From Hyphomicrobiales bacterium (GTDB lineage Bacteria > Pseudomonadota > Alphaproteobacteria > Rhizobiales > Xanthobacteraceae), in NCBI GenBank assembly GCA_009377695.1, contig WHTP01000007.1, positions 1-64,000 on the forward strand: a stretch of 64,000 bases of DNA. The letters run 5' to 3'. Under the pieces are notes generated by a model. That model worked only from the letters and a program-made list of their open reading frames with translations. It searched no databases and was not told where the DNA came from. A program made the position numbers and the translations under genes. Below are positions 55,268 to 64,000 of the stretch, in pieces. Positions within the stretch are counted from its first letter, which is position 1. The number at the start of each line of letters is the position of its first letter.

Positions 55268-57631
55268 TTATTGCTGCGCCGTTTTCCGCAGCAACTCTCT
55301 CACCCGCTGTGGCGTTACCGGCAGCCGCGTGATCGCGCCGGGCATGCCGAGCGCGTCATCGATGGCGGAGGCGATAACGCCGCCGGCGCCGTTGATGCCG
55401 CCCTCGCCCGCGCCTTTGAGGCCAAGCGGATGGTGCGGCGACGGCGCGTCCTCGGTCAGCAGCACCTCGACATCAGGTACCTCGTGCAACGTCGGCATCA
55501 GGTAGTCGGCCAAGGTCGCAGACAACGGCTCGCCGGTCTCGTCATAGACGAACTCCTCCGACAGCGCGCCGCCGAGCCCCTGCACGCAGCCGCCGACGAG
55601 CTGTCCTTCGATCAGCAAGGGATTGACCGCGCGGCCGACATCGTAGGCCACCATGAAACGCTCGACCGCGATCTTGCCGGTCTCGCGATCGACCCGCACG
55701 ACCGCGAGATGCACGCCATAGGGAAACACGGTGTGGTCGGTATTGTACCAGCCGTGCGCCGCAAGCTGCGGATCACGCCCGCGCAACAACTTTGATCCTG
55801 GCGCGATGCGCTTGGCGATGTCGCCGAGCGAGATCGACGGGCCGCCTTCGTCCCCGCGCCGCATCACGGTGCCGTCGACAATGTCGAGCTCCGCGGCCGG
55901 CGTTTGCAGTAACTCCGCCGCGAATTCGATCGCCTTCGCGCGCACCATGGTGGCGGTGACATGCACGGCGCCGCCGGTGAGGACGGTCGCGCGCGCCGCA
56001 TGCGCGCCGATACCGTGGTCGATCAGGTCGGTCTGGCCGTGGATGACGCGCACACGCCTGTAATCGACGCCGAGCGCCTCGGCGCAAATCTGCGCCATCG
56101 ATGTCTCGAAGCCCTGCCCCAGCGACGCACCGCCGGTGATCAGCTCGACGGCGCCATCAGGATCGACTTTGATCTTCGCATTGTCGCTCGGTCCGCGGCC
56201 GCTTTCCTCCATGAAGATCGCGATGCCGGCACCGACCAATTCGCCCGCGGCGCGGCGGTGCTTCATATCCGCTTGCAGCTCGTCCCAGCGGAACGCCTTG
56301 AGCGCCTTCTCGAGCAGCGCCGGATAGTCGCCGGAATCGAATTCGAGCTCCTCGACGCCGGGCTCGTTGAACGCGATGACGTAAGGCAGCTGATCCGCGG
56401 TGATGAGATTGCGCCGTCGCACCTCGACCGGATCGAGGCCAAGCTTGGCGGCGACCGCATCCATCAGCCGTGACCGCACGAAGGTGCTCTCATAACGTCC
56501 TGGAGCACGATAAGTCGCCGCCGGCGTCTTGTTGGTGAGCCTGACTCGGGCTTTCGCCCAATAAGCCGGCACGTGATAGGCGCCGGTCATCATGCACATG
56601 GTGCGGTTCGGAACGTTCACGCCGTGGGTGCGGATGTAGGCGCCCTGGTCGTGGAAGATCTCATCCTCGATGCCGAGGATGCGGCCGTCTTTATCCACCG
56701 CGATGCGCGCGAGGTGGCGCTGCTCGCGGCCCTGGTTGGCGCACATCAGGTGCTCGTGCCGGTCCTCGATCCACTTCACCGGCCGCTTGAAGCGCATCGC
56801 CGCGACCAGCACCAGCAAGTCCTCGGGATATAGCTCGCCGCGGATGCCGAAGCCGCCGCCGACATGGCTCTCGTGCACGTGCAGTGACGACGGGCCACGG
56901 TTGAGCATGCGGCAGAGCGTCTCGCGATTGCGGTGCGGGATTTTTGCGGCGCCGTGCAACTCCAGCAGATCCTTCGCCGCGTCGTAGACGCCTATCGCTC
57001 CTCGAGTCTCCAATGGCACGCCGGAATGGCGGCCGGTCTTGAGGTCAAGCTCGATCACGGCATGGGCGTTGCGGAACGCCGCATCGATGTCACCGAAGCT
57101 GTGATGCAGCACGATCGCTTCGCTCGAGCGGCCGGGCTCGAACTCGCCGGGCGGATCGCTCGCCGAGACGACGACCGGCAGTTCTTCGATCTCGAGCACG
57201 ACCTGTTCGGCGGCATCTTCGGCCACGTAAGGGTCCTCAGCGAACACCGCCGCGACCGGATCCCCGATGTAGCGCACGTAGGTGTTCGCCAGCGCCGGCT
57301 GGCGGAATTCGCGGATGCCGGTTGCGTTCTTGTCGGCGCGGAAATCGATCGGCGAGAGATCGGCGATATCGTCGTTGGTCCAGACGGCGACCACGCCCGG
57401 CATTTTGGTCGCGGCCGAGGCATCAATGGAGATGATCTTTCCATGCGCCTTGTTTGAGCGCACGATCCGCATGTGAAGCTGGTGCGCGAAATTGATGTCA
57501 CCGGCGTAGCGGCCATAGCCGGTGACCAGCGGGAGGTCCTCGATGCGCGTGACCGCATGCCCGAGCACGCGCCGCGCGGACGACGGCGGTGGGGAGGGAT
57601 AGTGATCGTCGGTGGCTGCGCCCTGAGTCAT
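55268..57631 (-). CDS. Molybdenum hydroxylase large subunit (CoxL/XdhB type), copy 2
   Basis: A 787-residue molybdopterin subunit. Hammerhead start GHAVTRIEDLPLVTGYGRYAGD, cofactor segments HVGGGFGIRGELYPED and ATYRAPGRYESTFVRSRLMD, GGASLGQGFETSM, and the catalytic Glu in LKGAGEGGINGAGG are visible. It lies downstream of the CoxS-UbiD-CoxM genes on the same strand, separated by a C/G-rich repeat, and together with them makes a complete three-subunit hydroxylase. The active-site loop differs from CO dehydrogenase. Confidence 0.92.
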   Translation of the reverse strand: MTQGAATDDHYPSPPPSSARRVLGHAVTRIEDLPLVTGYGRYAGDINFAHQLHMRIVRSNKAHGKIISIDASAATKMPGVVAVWTNDDIADLSPIDFRADKNATGIREFRQPALANTYVRYIGDPVAAVFAEDPYVAEDAAEQVVLEIEELPVVVSASDPPGEFEPGRSSEAIVLHHSFGDIDAAFRNAHAVIELDLKTGRHSGVPLETRGAIGVYDAAKDLLELHGAAKIPHRNRETLCRMLNRGPSSLHVHESHVGGGFGIRGELYPEDLLVLVAAMRFKRPVKWIEDRHEHLMCANQGREQRHLARIAVDKDGRILGIEDEIFHDQGAYIRTHGVNVPNRTMCMMTGAYHVPAYWAKARVRLTNKTPAATYRAPGRYESTFVRSRLMDAVAAKLGLDPVEVRRRNLITADQLPYVIAFNEPGVEELEFDSGDYPALLEKALKAFRWDELQADMKHRRAAGELVGAGIAIFMEESGRGPSDNAKIKVDPDGAVELITGGASLGQGFETSMAQICAEALGVDYRRVRVIHGQTDLIDHGIGAHAARATVLTGGAVHVTATMVRAKAIEFAAELLQTPAAELDIVDGTVMRRGDEGGPSISLGDIAKRIAPGSKLLRGRDPQLAAHGWYNTDHTVFPYGVHLAVVRVDRETGKIAVERFMVAYDVGRAVNPLLIEGQLVGGCVQGLGGALSEEFVYDETGEPLSATLADYLMPTLHEVPDVEVLLTEDAPSPHHPLGLKGAGEGGINGAGGVIASAIDDALGMPGAITRLPVTPQRVRELLRKTAQQ

Positions 57632-57679
57632 GTCGCGCCCGTTGTTGCTTCTTCTTTGATAGCGGGCGCGCTCTCTCCG

Positions 57680-57800
57680 CTCCCCTCCCCCCGCGAAGCG
57701 GCGGGGAGGGGTCGGGGGTGGGGGGTGCTGAGATTACAGAAAGATCGCCCCCCACCCCTGACCCCTCCCCGCCATTCGCTGCGCGAATGGGGGGAGGGGC
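57680..57800. repeat. C/G-rich palindromic repeat
   Basis: Two hairpins, CTCCCCTCCCCCCGCGAAGC and CCCCTCCCCGCCATTCGCTG each with its complement, separated by GTCGGGGGTGGGGGG and its inverse. It matches the unit inserted in the pseudouridine synthase gene at 25838-25974. The rest of the gap to the CoxS gene holds only degenerate TTGA/CATCA-rich sequence. Confidence 0.82.
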
Positions 57801-57893
57801 ACCCCAGCATCCTGCTCACCTCACTCTGAATCATCGAGAGAGTTCGACTCCCATCGTTGAGTTTACTGCTGCATCATTGATTTTGACGCATCA

Positions 57894-58382
57894 TCATCGA
57901 GCAGCTTGGCCGCGCATCTGGTCGCGGGCGGCGCGCACCGCCTTGATGATGTTCTGGTAGCCGGTGCAACGGCACAGATTGGACGACAGCACGTCGAGCA
58001 GTTCGTCGTCACCGATGTTCGGATTGTGCTCGAGCGCATTCGTCGCCAGCATCAGGAAGCCGGGCGTGCAGAAACCGCATTGCAGTCCGTGGTGATCGAT
58101 GAAGGCCTGCTGCAGCGGAGAGAGCGTCTCGCCATCGGCGAGCCCCTCGACGGTGCGGATCTGGCGGCCGTCGGCCTGGATCGCGAACATCAGGCAGGCG
58201 CGGATCGCTTCGCCGTCCAAGATGATGGTGCAGGTGCCGCAGACGCCATGCTCGCAGCCGATATGTGTGCCGGTCTGGCCGCAGTCCTCGCGGATCGCGT
58301 CGACCAGCGTTTTACGCGGCTCGACCCGGATCGCGTGCGCGCGCCCGTTGATCGTGAGCGTGATGTCGACTTTGTCACTCAT
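57894..58382 (-). CDS. Molybdenum hydroxylase [2Fe-2S] subunit (CoxS type), copy 1
   Basis: A 162-residue electron-transfer subunit with two [2Fe-2S] clusters. The plant-ferredoxin-type cluster uses C43, C48, C51 and C63 ([10 protein letters not shown]...RAC). The helical-domain cluster uses C102, C105, C137 and C139 (CGFC...CRC). It passes electrons from the molybdenum site to the FAD subunit. Its ATG overlaps the stop of the UbiD gene by one base, so the decarboxylase and hydroxylase are co-translated. Confidence 0.95.
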   Translation of the reverse strand: MSDKVDITLTINGRAHAIRVEPRKTLVDAIREDCGQTGTHIGCEHGVCGTCTIILDGEAIRACLMFAIQADGRQIRTVEGLADGETLSPLQQAFIDHHGLQCGFCTPGFLMLATNALEHNPNIGDDELLDVLSSNLCRCTGYQNIIKAVRAARDQMRGQAAR

Positions 58383-59847
58383 CAGCGCGGCAGGATGTCC
58401 TTGAACCGCGCCAGGATCTGCTGGTCGAGTTCCTTTGAGTTGCGCACCACCCGCGGGAACGTGTCGCGGCGGCCGAACGGCTTGCAGGCGTCGATGACGA
58501 CGCGCGCGTTGCGTGGATCGGTCTCGCCGTAGCACATGGGGTCGAGCACCGTGCTCCAGCAGCCGCGCAGCACTTCAAGCCCTTCACGCGGCTCGAAGCG
58601 CGTGCACATCGCCCACATCACCTTGTTCATGTCGGAGGGATCGATGTCGTCGTCGACCACCACCACGAAGCGGTTGGCGTAGGCGCCGGCGTGGCATTGC
58701 GAGGCGATGAGCCCGGCCTGCTTGGAATGGCCGGGATACATCTGCTTGATCGACACGTTGAGCCAGAGCCGGCTGCCGCCGGTCTCGTGCGACCACACGC
58801 CCTTCACCTCCGGCACGCCCGCTCCTTCGAGCTGGTTCCAGACCGCGCCCGAGCGATAGGTGCAGCGATAGAACGAATCGTCGTCCGGCGGGATGCCGGG
58901 CACCGCCCCGAGCAGCACCGGGTTGTCGCGATGCATGAAGCTCTCGACCCGGATCGCCGGCTCCTTCTTGTGCCCGCCGGCGTAGTACCCGGTCCACTCC
59001 CCGAGCGGGCCTTCGTCGATCAAATCGTCGAGCGAGACGTAACCCTCGAACGCAATCTCCGCATTGGCCGGGATCGGCAGCCCGGTGACCGGACCGGGAA
59101 TGGTCTCGACCGACTCGCCGAGCAATCCGCCGGCTGCATCGTATTCGTTCTTGCCGTAGGGAATTTCGAGGCCGGCCACCATGAACAGCGCCGGGTGCAT
59201 GCCGCACACCACCGCCACCGGGCATTTCTGGCCGAGCTCCTTATAGCGGTTGAGGATGAGGTTGCCGTGCTTGCCCTTCGAGCACATCACCGAAGCGAGC
59301 TTCTTGCCGTGCACCTGCACGCGATAGGCGCCGTAATTGATCCAGCCGGTGTCGGGATGGCGCATGATCACCATGTCGCCGGTCCCGATGTAGTAGCCGC
59401 CGTCGTGCTCGTGCCACTTCGGCGCGGGAATCTTGGTGAGGTCGATGTCGTCGCCGCGATAGACGTTCTCCATCACCAACCCGGTCGGGACCTCGACCGG
59501 CGCAACGGTCTTGTTTTCCTTCATGTACTTCCGCCAATAATTGACGAGCTCCATGTCGGTCGCGTCGTCCGGCAGGCCGAGCGTCATCTTGATGCGCTTG
59601 GTCGAGGTCAGGATTTGGCGAGCACGCGATAGCCGGACGGATAACCGGGCACGTCGTCGAACAGCACGGCGCGGTTGCCGGTCTGGCGCTGATAGAAGTC
59701 GACGATGCCGCCGATCTCGGTGTCGCGGTTGGCGCCGCGTACGACCTGGAGGTCGTTAGCGGCCTCCAGTTGCGCAAGCCAGGTACGCAGGTCCTGCTTG
59801 GGCGCATTGGCGAGCGACTTGGAGGTCAGATCGGCGGGCCGGTTCAT
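58382..59847 (-). pseudogene. UbiD family decarboxylase gene with single-base frameshift
   Basis: UbiD enzymes use prenylated FMN to (de)carboxylate aromatic or unsaturated acids. The N-terminal 79 residues (MNRPADLTSKS to GYRVLAKS) stop at 59608. The rest continues in another frame: LTSTKRIKMTLGLPDDAT, then AYRVQVHGKK, GPLGEWTGYY and VVVDDDIDPSD to the end. GCCAAATCCTG would read GCCAACATCCTG-like with one more base, restoring an intact protein of about 488 residues, the normal UbiD length. It could be a true inactivation or a sequence error. The ATG at 59587 lacks the N-terminal portion. It sits between CoxM and CoxS genes. Confidence 0.85.
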
Positions 59848-59862
59848 TGTTGGTCTTCCTTC

Positions 59863-60720
59863 TTAAGCTGCTGCGCTGTCGAGCGCCCGGCGTGTCATGG
59901 CGCGCACGAGATCGCGCCGATATTCGGCGCTGGTGTTGAAATCCTCAAGCGGATCGATCGCCGCGGCGGCGGCAACAGCGGCGGCCTGGAACGTCTCGGC
60001 ATCCGGCGCTTTGCCGTCGAGCGCGGCTTCCGCCTCGACAATGCGGCGTGCATATGGCTCGGCGCCGCCGATGCCGACGCGTGCATCGGCCATCTTTCCG
60101 TTCTCGATGCGGTAGGTCACCACGGCCATGCTCAACGCAAAGTCGCCGGCGCGGCGCGAGAATTCCTGGAAGCCGACCCGCGTGTCAGCGGGCAGGAGCG
60201 GCAGCCGCACCTCGGTGAGCAACTCGTCTTCTTCCAGCACCGTCGTCATAATGCCGGCGAAGTAGTCCTTGGCCGCAATAATGCGTTGGCCCCTCTTGCT
60301 CTGCGCCGCCACCTCACCGTCGAGCGTGGCGACGACGGTGCACCACTCCGATGCCGGATCGGCGTGCGCCACGCTGCCGCAGAAGGTGCCACGGGTGCGG
60401 ATCGGGTGGTGCGCGATGCTGCGCACCACCGTGGCGAGCAGCTTGCCCAGCGGCCCGTCGCAGACCGGCTCATAGAATGCCGCATGTCGCACGCAGGCGC
60501 CGATCCGAAGCTTGCCGTCGACGGCCGTGATCTGTGCCAGCTCCTTGATGCCGTTGATGTCGACGAGATGGGCCGGCTTTGCCAGCCGGAACGCCATAAT
60601 CGGGACCAGGCTCTGCCCACCCGCCAGCACGCGCCCGTCGTCCGGGGCGACGTCCGCCAGCACCGCGACCGCCTCATGGAGGGTCTTGGGTGCATGATAG
60701 CGGAAGATGGCGGGTTTCAT
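59863..60720 (-). CDS. Molybdenum hydroxylase FAD subunit (CoxM type), copy 1
   Basis: A 285-residue flavoprotein subunit. FAD-binding motifs are AGGQSLVPIMAFR (about residues 37-49) and RGTFCGSVAHADPASE (about residues 110-125). It hands electrons from the FeS subunit to the final acceptor. It is first in the leftward operon; the UbiD start follows its stop by 15 bases with AAGGAAG in between. Confidence 0.94.
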   Translation of the reverse strand: MKPAIFRYHAPKTLHEAVAVLADVAPDDGRVLAGGQSLVPIMAFRLAKPAHLVDINGIKELAQITAVDGKLRIGACVRHAAFYEPVCDGPLGKLLATVVRSIAHHPIRTRGTFCGSVAHADPASEWCTVVATLDGEVAAQSKRGQRIIAAKDYFAGIMTTVLEEDELLTEVRLPLLPADTRVGFQEFSRRAGDFALSMAVVTYRIENGKMADARVGIGGAEPYARRIVEAEAALDGKAPDAETFQAAAVAAAAAIDPLEDFNTSAEYRRDLVRAMTRRALDSAAA

Positions 60721-60730
60721 CGGTTCATCT

Positions 60731-60865
60731 CGTCATTCCAAGGTGCGCCAAAGGCGCGAACCCATACCCTAAAAGCCCCCACTCATGGATTCCCCGGCTC
60801 GCCGCGGAGCTTGTCGTCGGGCGGGCGCTTCGCGCCGACCTGTTGCCGACGCCCCGAAATGACGA
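60731..60865. repeat. Long intergenic palindrome (CGTCATTCC type)
   Basis: Outer arms CGTCATTCC and the GAAATGACG end, with inner paired stretches GCGCGAAC... and GGGCGCTTCGCGCC. It resembles the unit at 11396-11498. It lies between divergent CoxM genes where promoters are also expected. Confidence 0.65.
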
Positions 60866-60977
60866 CGGATGAGTTATGCGCCGCCGTCGCGTTCCATATT
60901 TGGGACTTTTATTATTTTTTGGATTCAGGCACGGTTTTGAGGTTATGTAAAGTCTCAGCGCCGCGAGCGAACCCAGC

Positions 60978-61868
60978 ATGAAGCCACCGCCCTTCAGTTA
61001 CCACGATCCGCGCACCGTCAGCGATGCCGTCGCCCTGCTTGGCAAGCTCGATAACGCCAAGCTGCTCGCCGGCGGGCAGTCGATGATGCCCATGCTCAAC
61101 ATGCGGTTCGTGCAGCCCGACCACATCATCGACCTCAACCGGGTGGACGGGCTCTCCTACATCCGCGAGGCGAACGGCGCGATCGAGATCGGCGCCATCG
61201 AGATCGGCGCCATGACCCGCCAGCGCGACATCGAGTTTTCCGACGTCGTGCGCAAGCGCTGCCCCCTCATGTACGAGGCGATCCAGCACGTCGGCCACCG
61301 CCAGACCCGCAACCGTGGCACCATCGGCGGCTCGCTCTGCCATCTCGATCCGTCCGCCGAATTGGTGACCGTCGCCGCTGCGATGGATGCGACGGTGACG
61401 GTGCAGGGGCCGAATAGCATGCGCCAGGTTGAGTTCGCCGCATTCCCCGTCGCCTTCATGACGCCCGCGATCGAGTTGAACGAGCTGGTGACGGCGGTGA
61501 GCTTCCCGATCTGGCCGGAGGGACACGGCTACGGCTTCGTCGAGTTCTCGCGTCGGCACGGCGACTTCGCCATCACCTCGGCGGCGGCGCTCCTGACCGA
61601 GGACGCATCCGGCAAGGTCACCCGCGCCTCCGTGACGCTTGGCGGCGTCGCGGTGGCGCCGATCCGCGCCACTGAGGTGGAGCAGGTGCTGATCGGGCAG
61701 ACGCCGGACGACAAGCTCCTGCGCGAAGCCTGCGAAGCCTGTCGCAAATACGAAGCCATCGACGACATCCACGCGCCGGCCTCCTACCGGCAGCATCTCG
61801 CCACCGTGATGGCGCGCCGCGCACTCGAGCAGGCGCGCGCGCGGCTCAAAAGCCACTCCAAACATTGA
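60978..61868 (+). CDS. Molybdenum hydroxylase FAD subunit (CoxM type), copy 2
   Basis: A 296-residue FAD subunit with AGGQSMMPMLNMR (about residues 34-46) and RGTIGGSLCHLDPSAE (about residues 113-128). A direct repeat IEIGA-IEIGA (residues about 69-78) reflects a small in-frame duplication. It is divergent from copy 1 and is followed by a CoxS gene with a four-to-twelve-base junction. No large subunit lies downstream, so it probably works with the copy at 51411-53747 or shares the other. Confidence 0.94.
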   Translation: MKPPPFSYHDPRTVSDAVALLGKLDNAKLLAGGQSMMPMLNMRFVQPDHIIDLNRVDGLSYIREANGAIEIGAIEIGAMTRQRDIEFSDVVRKRCPLMYEAIQHVGHRQTRNRGTIGGSLCHLDPSAELVTVAAAMDATVTVQGPNSMRQVEFAAFPVAFMTPAIELNELVTAVSFPIWPEGHGYGFVEFSRRHGDFAITSAAALLTEDASGKVTRASVTLGGVAVAPIRATEVEQVLIGQTPDDKLLREACEACRKYEAIDDIHAPASYRQHLATVMARRALEQARARLKSHSKH

Positions 61869-61879
61869 ACGGGCGATCC

Positions 61880-62371
61880 ATGACCGAAACACGAAAGGTT
61901 GCCCTGACGGTGAACGGCAAGCGCTACGAAGCCGAAGCCGAAGTGCGGCTGACGCTCGCCGATTTCCTGCGCCACACCTTGGGCCTGACGGGCACGCATC
62001 TCGGCTGCGAGCACGGCGTGTGCGGCGCCTGCACCATCCTGTTCGACGGGATCAGCGCCCGCTCCTGCCTGATGCTCGCGGTGCAGGCTGACGGTCACGA
62101 CCTCACGACGGTCGAGGGGCTCGCGCCCTCGGCGACGGAGCTGAGCCCGCTGCAGGAGGCGTTCCGCGACAATCACGGCCTGCAATGCGGCTTCTGCACG
62201 CCGGGCATCCTGACCACGCTCACCGAATTCCTGCGCGATAATCCGGACCCGACCGAGCATGACGTGCGCATTGCGATCTCCGGCAATCTCTGCCGTTGCA
62301 CCGGCTACCAGAACATCGTCGCCGCCGCACTCGATGCCGCCAAAAGATTGCAGGCGAAAGCGCCGGCTTAA
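61880..62371 (+). CDS. Molybdenum hydroxylase [2Fe-2S] subunit (CoxS type), copy 2
   Basis: A 163-residue FeS subunit. Cluster ligands are C43, C48, C51, C63 ([10 protein letters not shown]...RSC) and C103, C106, C138, C140 (CGFC...CRC). The ATG at 61880 gives the normal N-terminus; a TTG overlapping the upstream stop would add five residues. It is coupled to CoxM copy 2. Confidence 0.95.
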   Translation: MTETRKVALTVNGKRYEAEAEVRLTLADFLRHTLGLTGTHLGCEHGVCGACTILFDGISARSCLMLAVQADGHDLTTVEGLAPSATELSPLQEAFRDNHGLQCGFCTPGILTTLTEFLRDNPDPTEHDVRIAISGNLCRCTGYQNIVAAALDAAKRLQAKAPA

Positions 62372-62438
62372 CGCGATAGAGCGTCGAATGACACACGACG
62401 CGCATGTGATGTTGCAGTGGCGACAGCTGGCGCCACAG

Positions 62439-62577
62439 CGTCCCCTCCCCCAGCAAAAGGGCGTTCACGCCCGTCTTAGACGGGCTATGCGGGGGAGGGT
62501 TAGGGAGGGGGCATGCTTGCGCTGCTTTCCGTTAGTCCCCCCGCCCCACCCCTCTCCCGCACGCGGGGTAGGGAGCA
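62439..62577. repeat. C/G-rich composite palindromic repeat
   Basis: Contains CGTCCCCTCCCCCAGC...GCGGGGGAGGGTTAGGGAGGGGG and a second unit CCACCCCTCTCCCGC, plus an inner hairpin GCCCGTCTTAGACGGGC. Same family as the units at 14501, 25838 and 57680. It fills the gap between the CoxS gene and the XRE regulator. Confidence 0.75.
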
Positions 62578-62624
62578 GACCCGTTGCGCGGCAACTACTG
62601 TGCCTCACATCTAGGCACTGACAG

Positions 62625-63506
62625 ATGCCCATCCGCTTCGACGATATCGGAAACCGGCTGAAGGCGTTTCGCCTCGGCTCGGGGCTCAGCGCCGACGAGA
62701 TCGCCAATCGGCTCGGCATTTCCCGTACCGCGCTCTACCGCTTCGAGAAGGGCGAACTCGCTAAAATTGAAACACTCGAAAAGCTCTCCGAGCTGCTCGG
62801 CGTCTCGGTGCCGACGCTGCTCGGCGTCGGTGTCGAATACGTCGCATCGTCGGTCGCCTATTTCGAGCGGATGCGCCAGATCGAGGAAACCAGCGAGCAC
62901 ATCATCGTGCTGGCCGGCCCGATCTCCTACCTGCTCGCCTCCGACGCCTTCGATCGCACGCTCGCCGAGGTGCTGCGCGAAAACGTCCCCGACCACTATG
63001 ACGGCCGCGCCCGCGCGCTGGCCCAGGTCGACGAACTGATGGACGTGCTGCGCCAGCGCAAGGAAACCTACCGCAGGCGCCAGCCCGGCATCGTGAACCT
63101 GATCTCCGCGTCAGAGATGGAGCGCTTCCTGCGCAACGGCATGGTCGGGCGCTACGACCTGCCGGAAGCGACGCTCAAAGAGCGGCGCGTGCTCGCCCGC
63201 GCCGAAGCCGAGCACTTCACGGCCATGATGGCGGATGAGCCGATCGGCGTGCAGATCGGCATCGTGCCTGACACGCTGCCGCATGCGAGCTTCCAGATCT
63301 TCCGCCAGCCCGACCGGCACCTGCTCGGACTCTCGCCATTCCGGCTCGGCGAGCAGCCCAACATCCGCGTCGGTGTCGCCATGATCACCTCGACTCCGGA
63401 GGCGCTGGCGCTGCACGACAAGATGGCCAAGGATCTGTGGTCGCGCGCGATCAAGGGGCCGGCGGCGGTGGCATTCATGCGCGACCAGCTCGCGCGGACG
63501 GAATAG
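62625..63506 (+). CDS. XRE family transcriptional regulator with C-terminal ligand-type domain
   Basis: A 293-residue regulator. The helix-turn-helix lies at about residues 7-61 (LSADEIANRLGISRTALYRFEKG). A C-terminal domain of about 220 residues has no recognised name but is shared by XRE regulators next to catabolic genes. It lies beside the CoxM/CoxS operon, so it is the best candidate for controlling the hydroxylase cluster, perhaps in response to its substrate. Confidence 0.88.
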   Translation: MPIRFDDIGNRLKAFRLGSGLSADEIANRLGISRTALYRFEKGELAKIETLEKLSELLGVSVPTLLGVGVEYVASSVAYFERMRQIEETSEHIIVLAGPISYLLASDAFDRTLAEVLRENVPDHYDGRARALAQVDELMDVLRQRKETYRRRQPGIVNLISASEMERFLRNGMVGRYDLPEATLKERRVLARAEAEHFTAMMADEPIGVQIGIVPDTLPHASFQIFRQPDRHLLGLSPFRLGEQPNIRVGVAMITSTPEALALHDKMAKDLWSRAIKGPAAVAFMRDQLARTE

Positions 63507-63546
63507 CCGCCGCAGTGTGTGACGGGGACGCCTTATACCCTGCGCC

Positions 63547-64000
63547 TCATACGCCCGCGGAGGCGGCGACGAGCGTGTCGGTCTCCATGTCATGGTCGCG
63601 CACGGCGCCGATCAGCTCCGTCACCTTTTTGATGCCGCGCTCGTCGCACCAGGCTTCGAGATCTTCGATGATCGAGACCAGCGTCGTCGGATTGCGGAAG
63701 CCGGCATAGCCGATGCCGACCGCGCTCGCGCCCGCGAGCATGTATTCGACCACGTCCTCGGCCTTGGTGACGCCGCCGATGCCAATGATCGGGATTTTGA
63801 CCTGCTTGGCCACCTGATAGACCATCCGCAGCACGATCGGCTTCAAGGCCGGCGAGACGAGGCCACCGAACTTGTTGCCGAGCGCGGGACGGAAGTTGTC
63901 GGTGCGGATCTTCAGCGAGAGGAACGTGTTGGCGATCACCAGCGCATCGGCGCCGGCGTTCTCCGCTGCCTTGGCGATCGACACGATGTCTCCGGCATTG
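63547..64000 (-). CDS. Dihydroorotate dehydrogenase-like protein, 3' part (truncated by window)
   Basis: The last about 150 residues of a class 1 DHOD/PreA-type flavoprotein; the gene continues beyond the right edge. FMN-barrel motifs are AGADALVIANT, GGLVSPALKPIVLRMVY and the phosphate-binding PIIGIGGVTKAEDVVEYMLAGASAVGIG. Such proteins act in pyrimidine synthesis (PyrD) or, as PreA, in reductive pyrimidine breakdown. A short C-terminal extension (WCDERGIKKVTELIGAVR) favours the PreA-like or a related catabolic type. The two cannot be separated without the N-terminal half. Confidence 0.82.
   Translation of the reverse strand, partial: NAGDIVSIAKAAENAGADALVIANTFLSLKIRTDNFRPALGNKFGGLVSPALKPIVLRMVYQVAKQVKIPIIGIGGVTKAEDVVEYMLAGASAVGIGYAGFRNPTTLVSIIEDLEAWCDERGIKKVTELIGAVRDHDMETDTLVAASAGV

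Overview
The window is high-GC DNA from a chromosome of an alphaproteobacterium, most likely order Hyphomicrobiales (Bradyrhizobium / Pseudolabrys / Rhodoplanes type). The signs are the housekeeping order ribF, ileS, lspA, M16 peptidase pair, pgi, mutL, the large number of TctC/Bug solute-binding proteins, and many intergenic palindromic repeats. Assignment is by reading translations and motifs; no database search was possible.

Layout. 1-6.3 kb: EAL-domain membrane protein, HAD phosphatase, CheY-like receiver, ribF, two small envelope/stress-type membrane proteins, AI-2E/PerM permease. 6.7-21.4 kb: mostly conserved genes (ileS, lspA, two M16 peptidases, pgi, arfB, mutL), broken by an ISAs1-type insertion sequence at 14.6-15.8 kb and by a Tat-exported cytochrome P450 at 17.9-19.5 kb. 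21.7-24.7 kb: three tandem Bug receptors. 25-31 kb: rsmD, an RsuA/RluB pseudouridine synthase, tadA, a patatin, purD, a DUF502 protein. 31.3-42.4 kb: accessory DNA with another Bug receptor, a hypothetical gene and its deleted copy flanking a sulfotransferase/DUF1326/DUF2182 block, an FAD oxidoreductase followed by a decayed ECF41 sigma gene, and a 1.28-kb transposon-like element lacking a transposase. 42.6-48.6 kb: TsdA-like dihaem cytochrome c and a hydrolase cluster with two Bug receptors. 49.4-64 kb: SLC13 permease, then a catabolic region with two sets of molybdenum hydroxylase subunits (two CoxL, two CoxM, two CoxS), a frameshifted UbiD decarboxylase, a Bug receptor, an XRE regulator and the end of a dihydroorotate-dehydrogenase-like gene.

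The genes in the last 15 kb fit import and oxidative/decarboxylating breakdown of an unidentified (hetero)aromatic carboxylate; this is inference from families only.

The most unusual content: (1) ten copies of a 69-78 bp hairpin element bounded by CTAGTG...CACTAG, whose stems differ in sequence but keep pairing and a one-sided 2-5 nt bulge, and which supply stop codons to three genes and the start codon of lspA; (2) a perfect transposon-like unit (18-bp inverted repeats, 8-bp target duplication) carrying four small genes including a frameshifted DUF262 gene, inserted in the last codons of the ECF41 sigma pseudogene; (3) a P450 with a Tat signal and no oxygen-activating I-helix threonine motif. 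No tRNA, rRNA or CRISPR array was seen.
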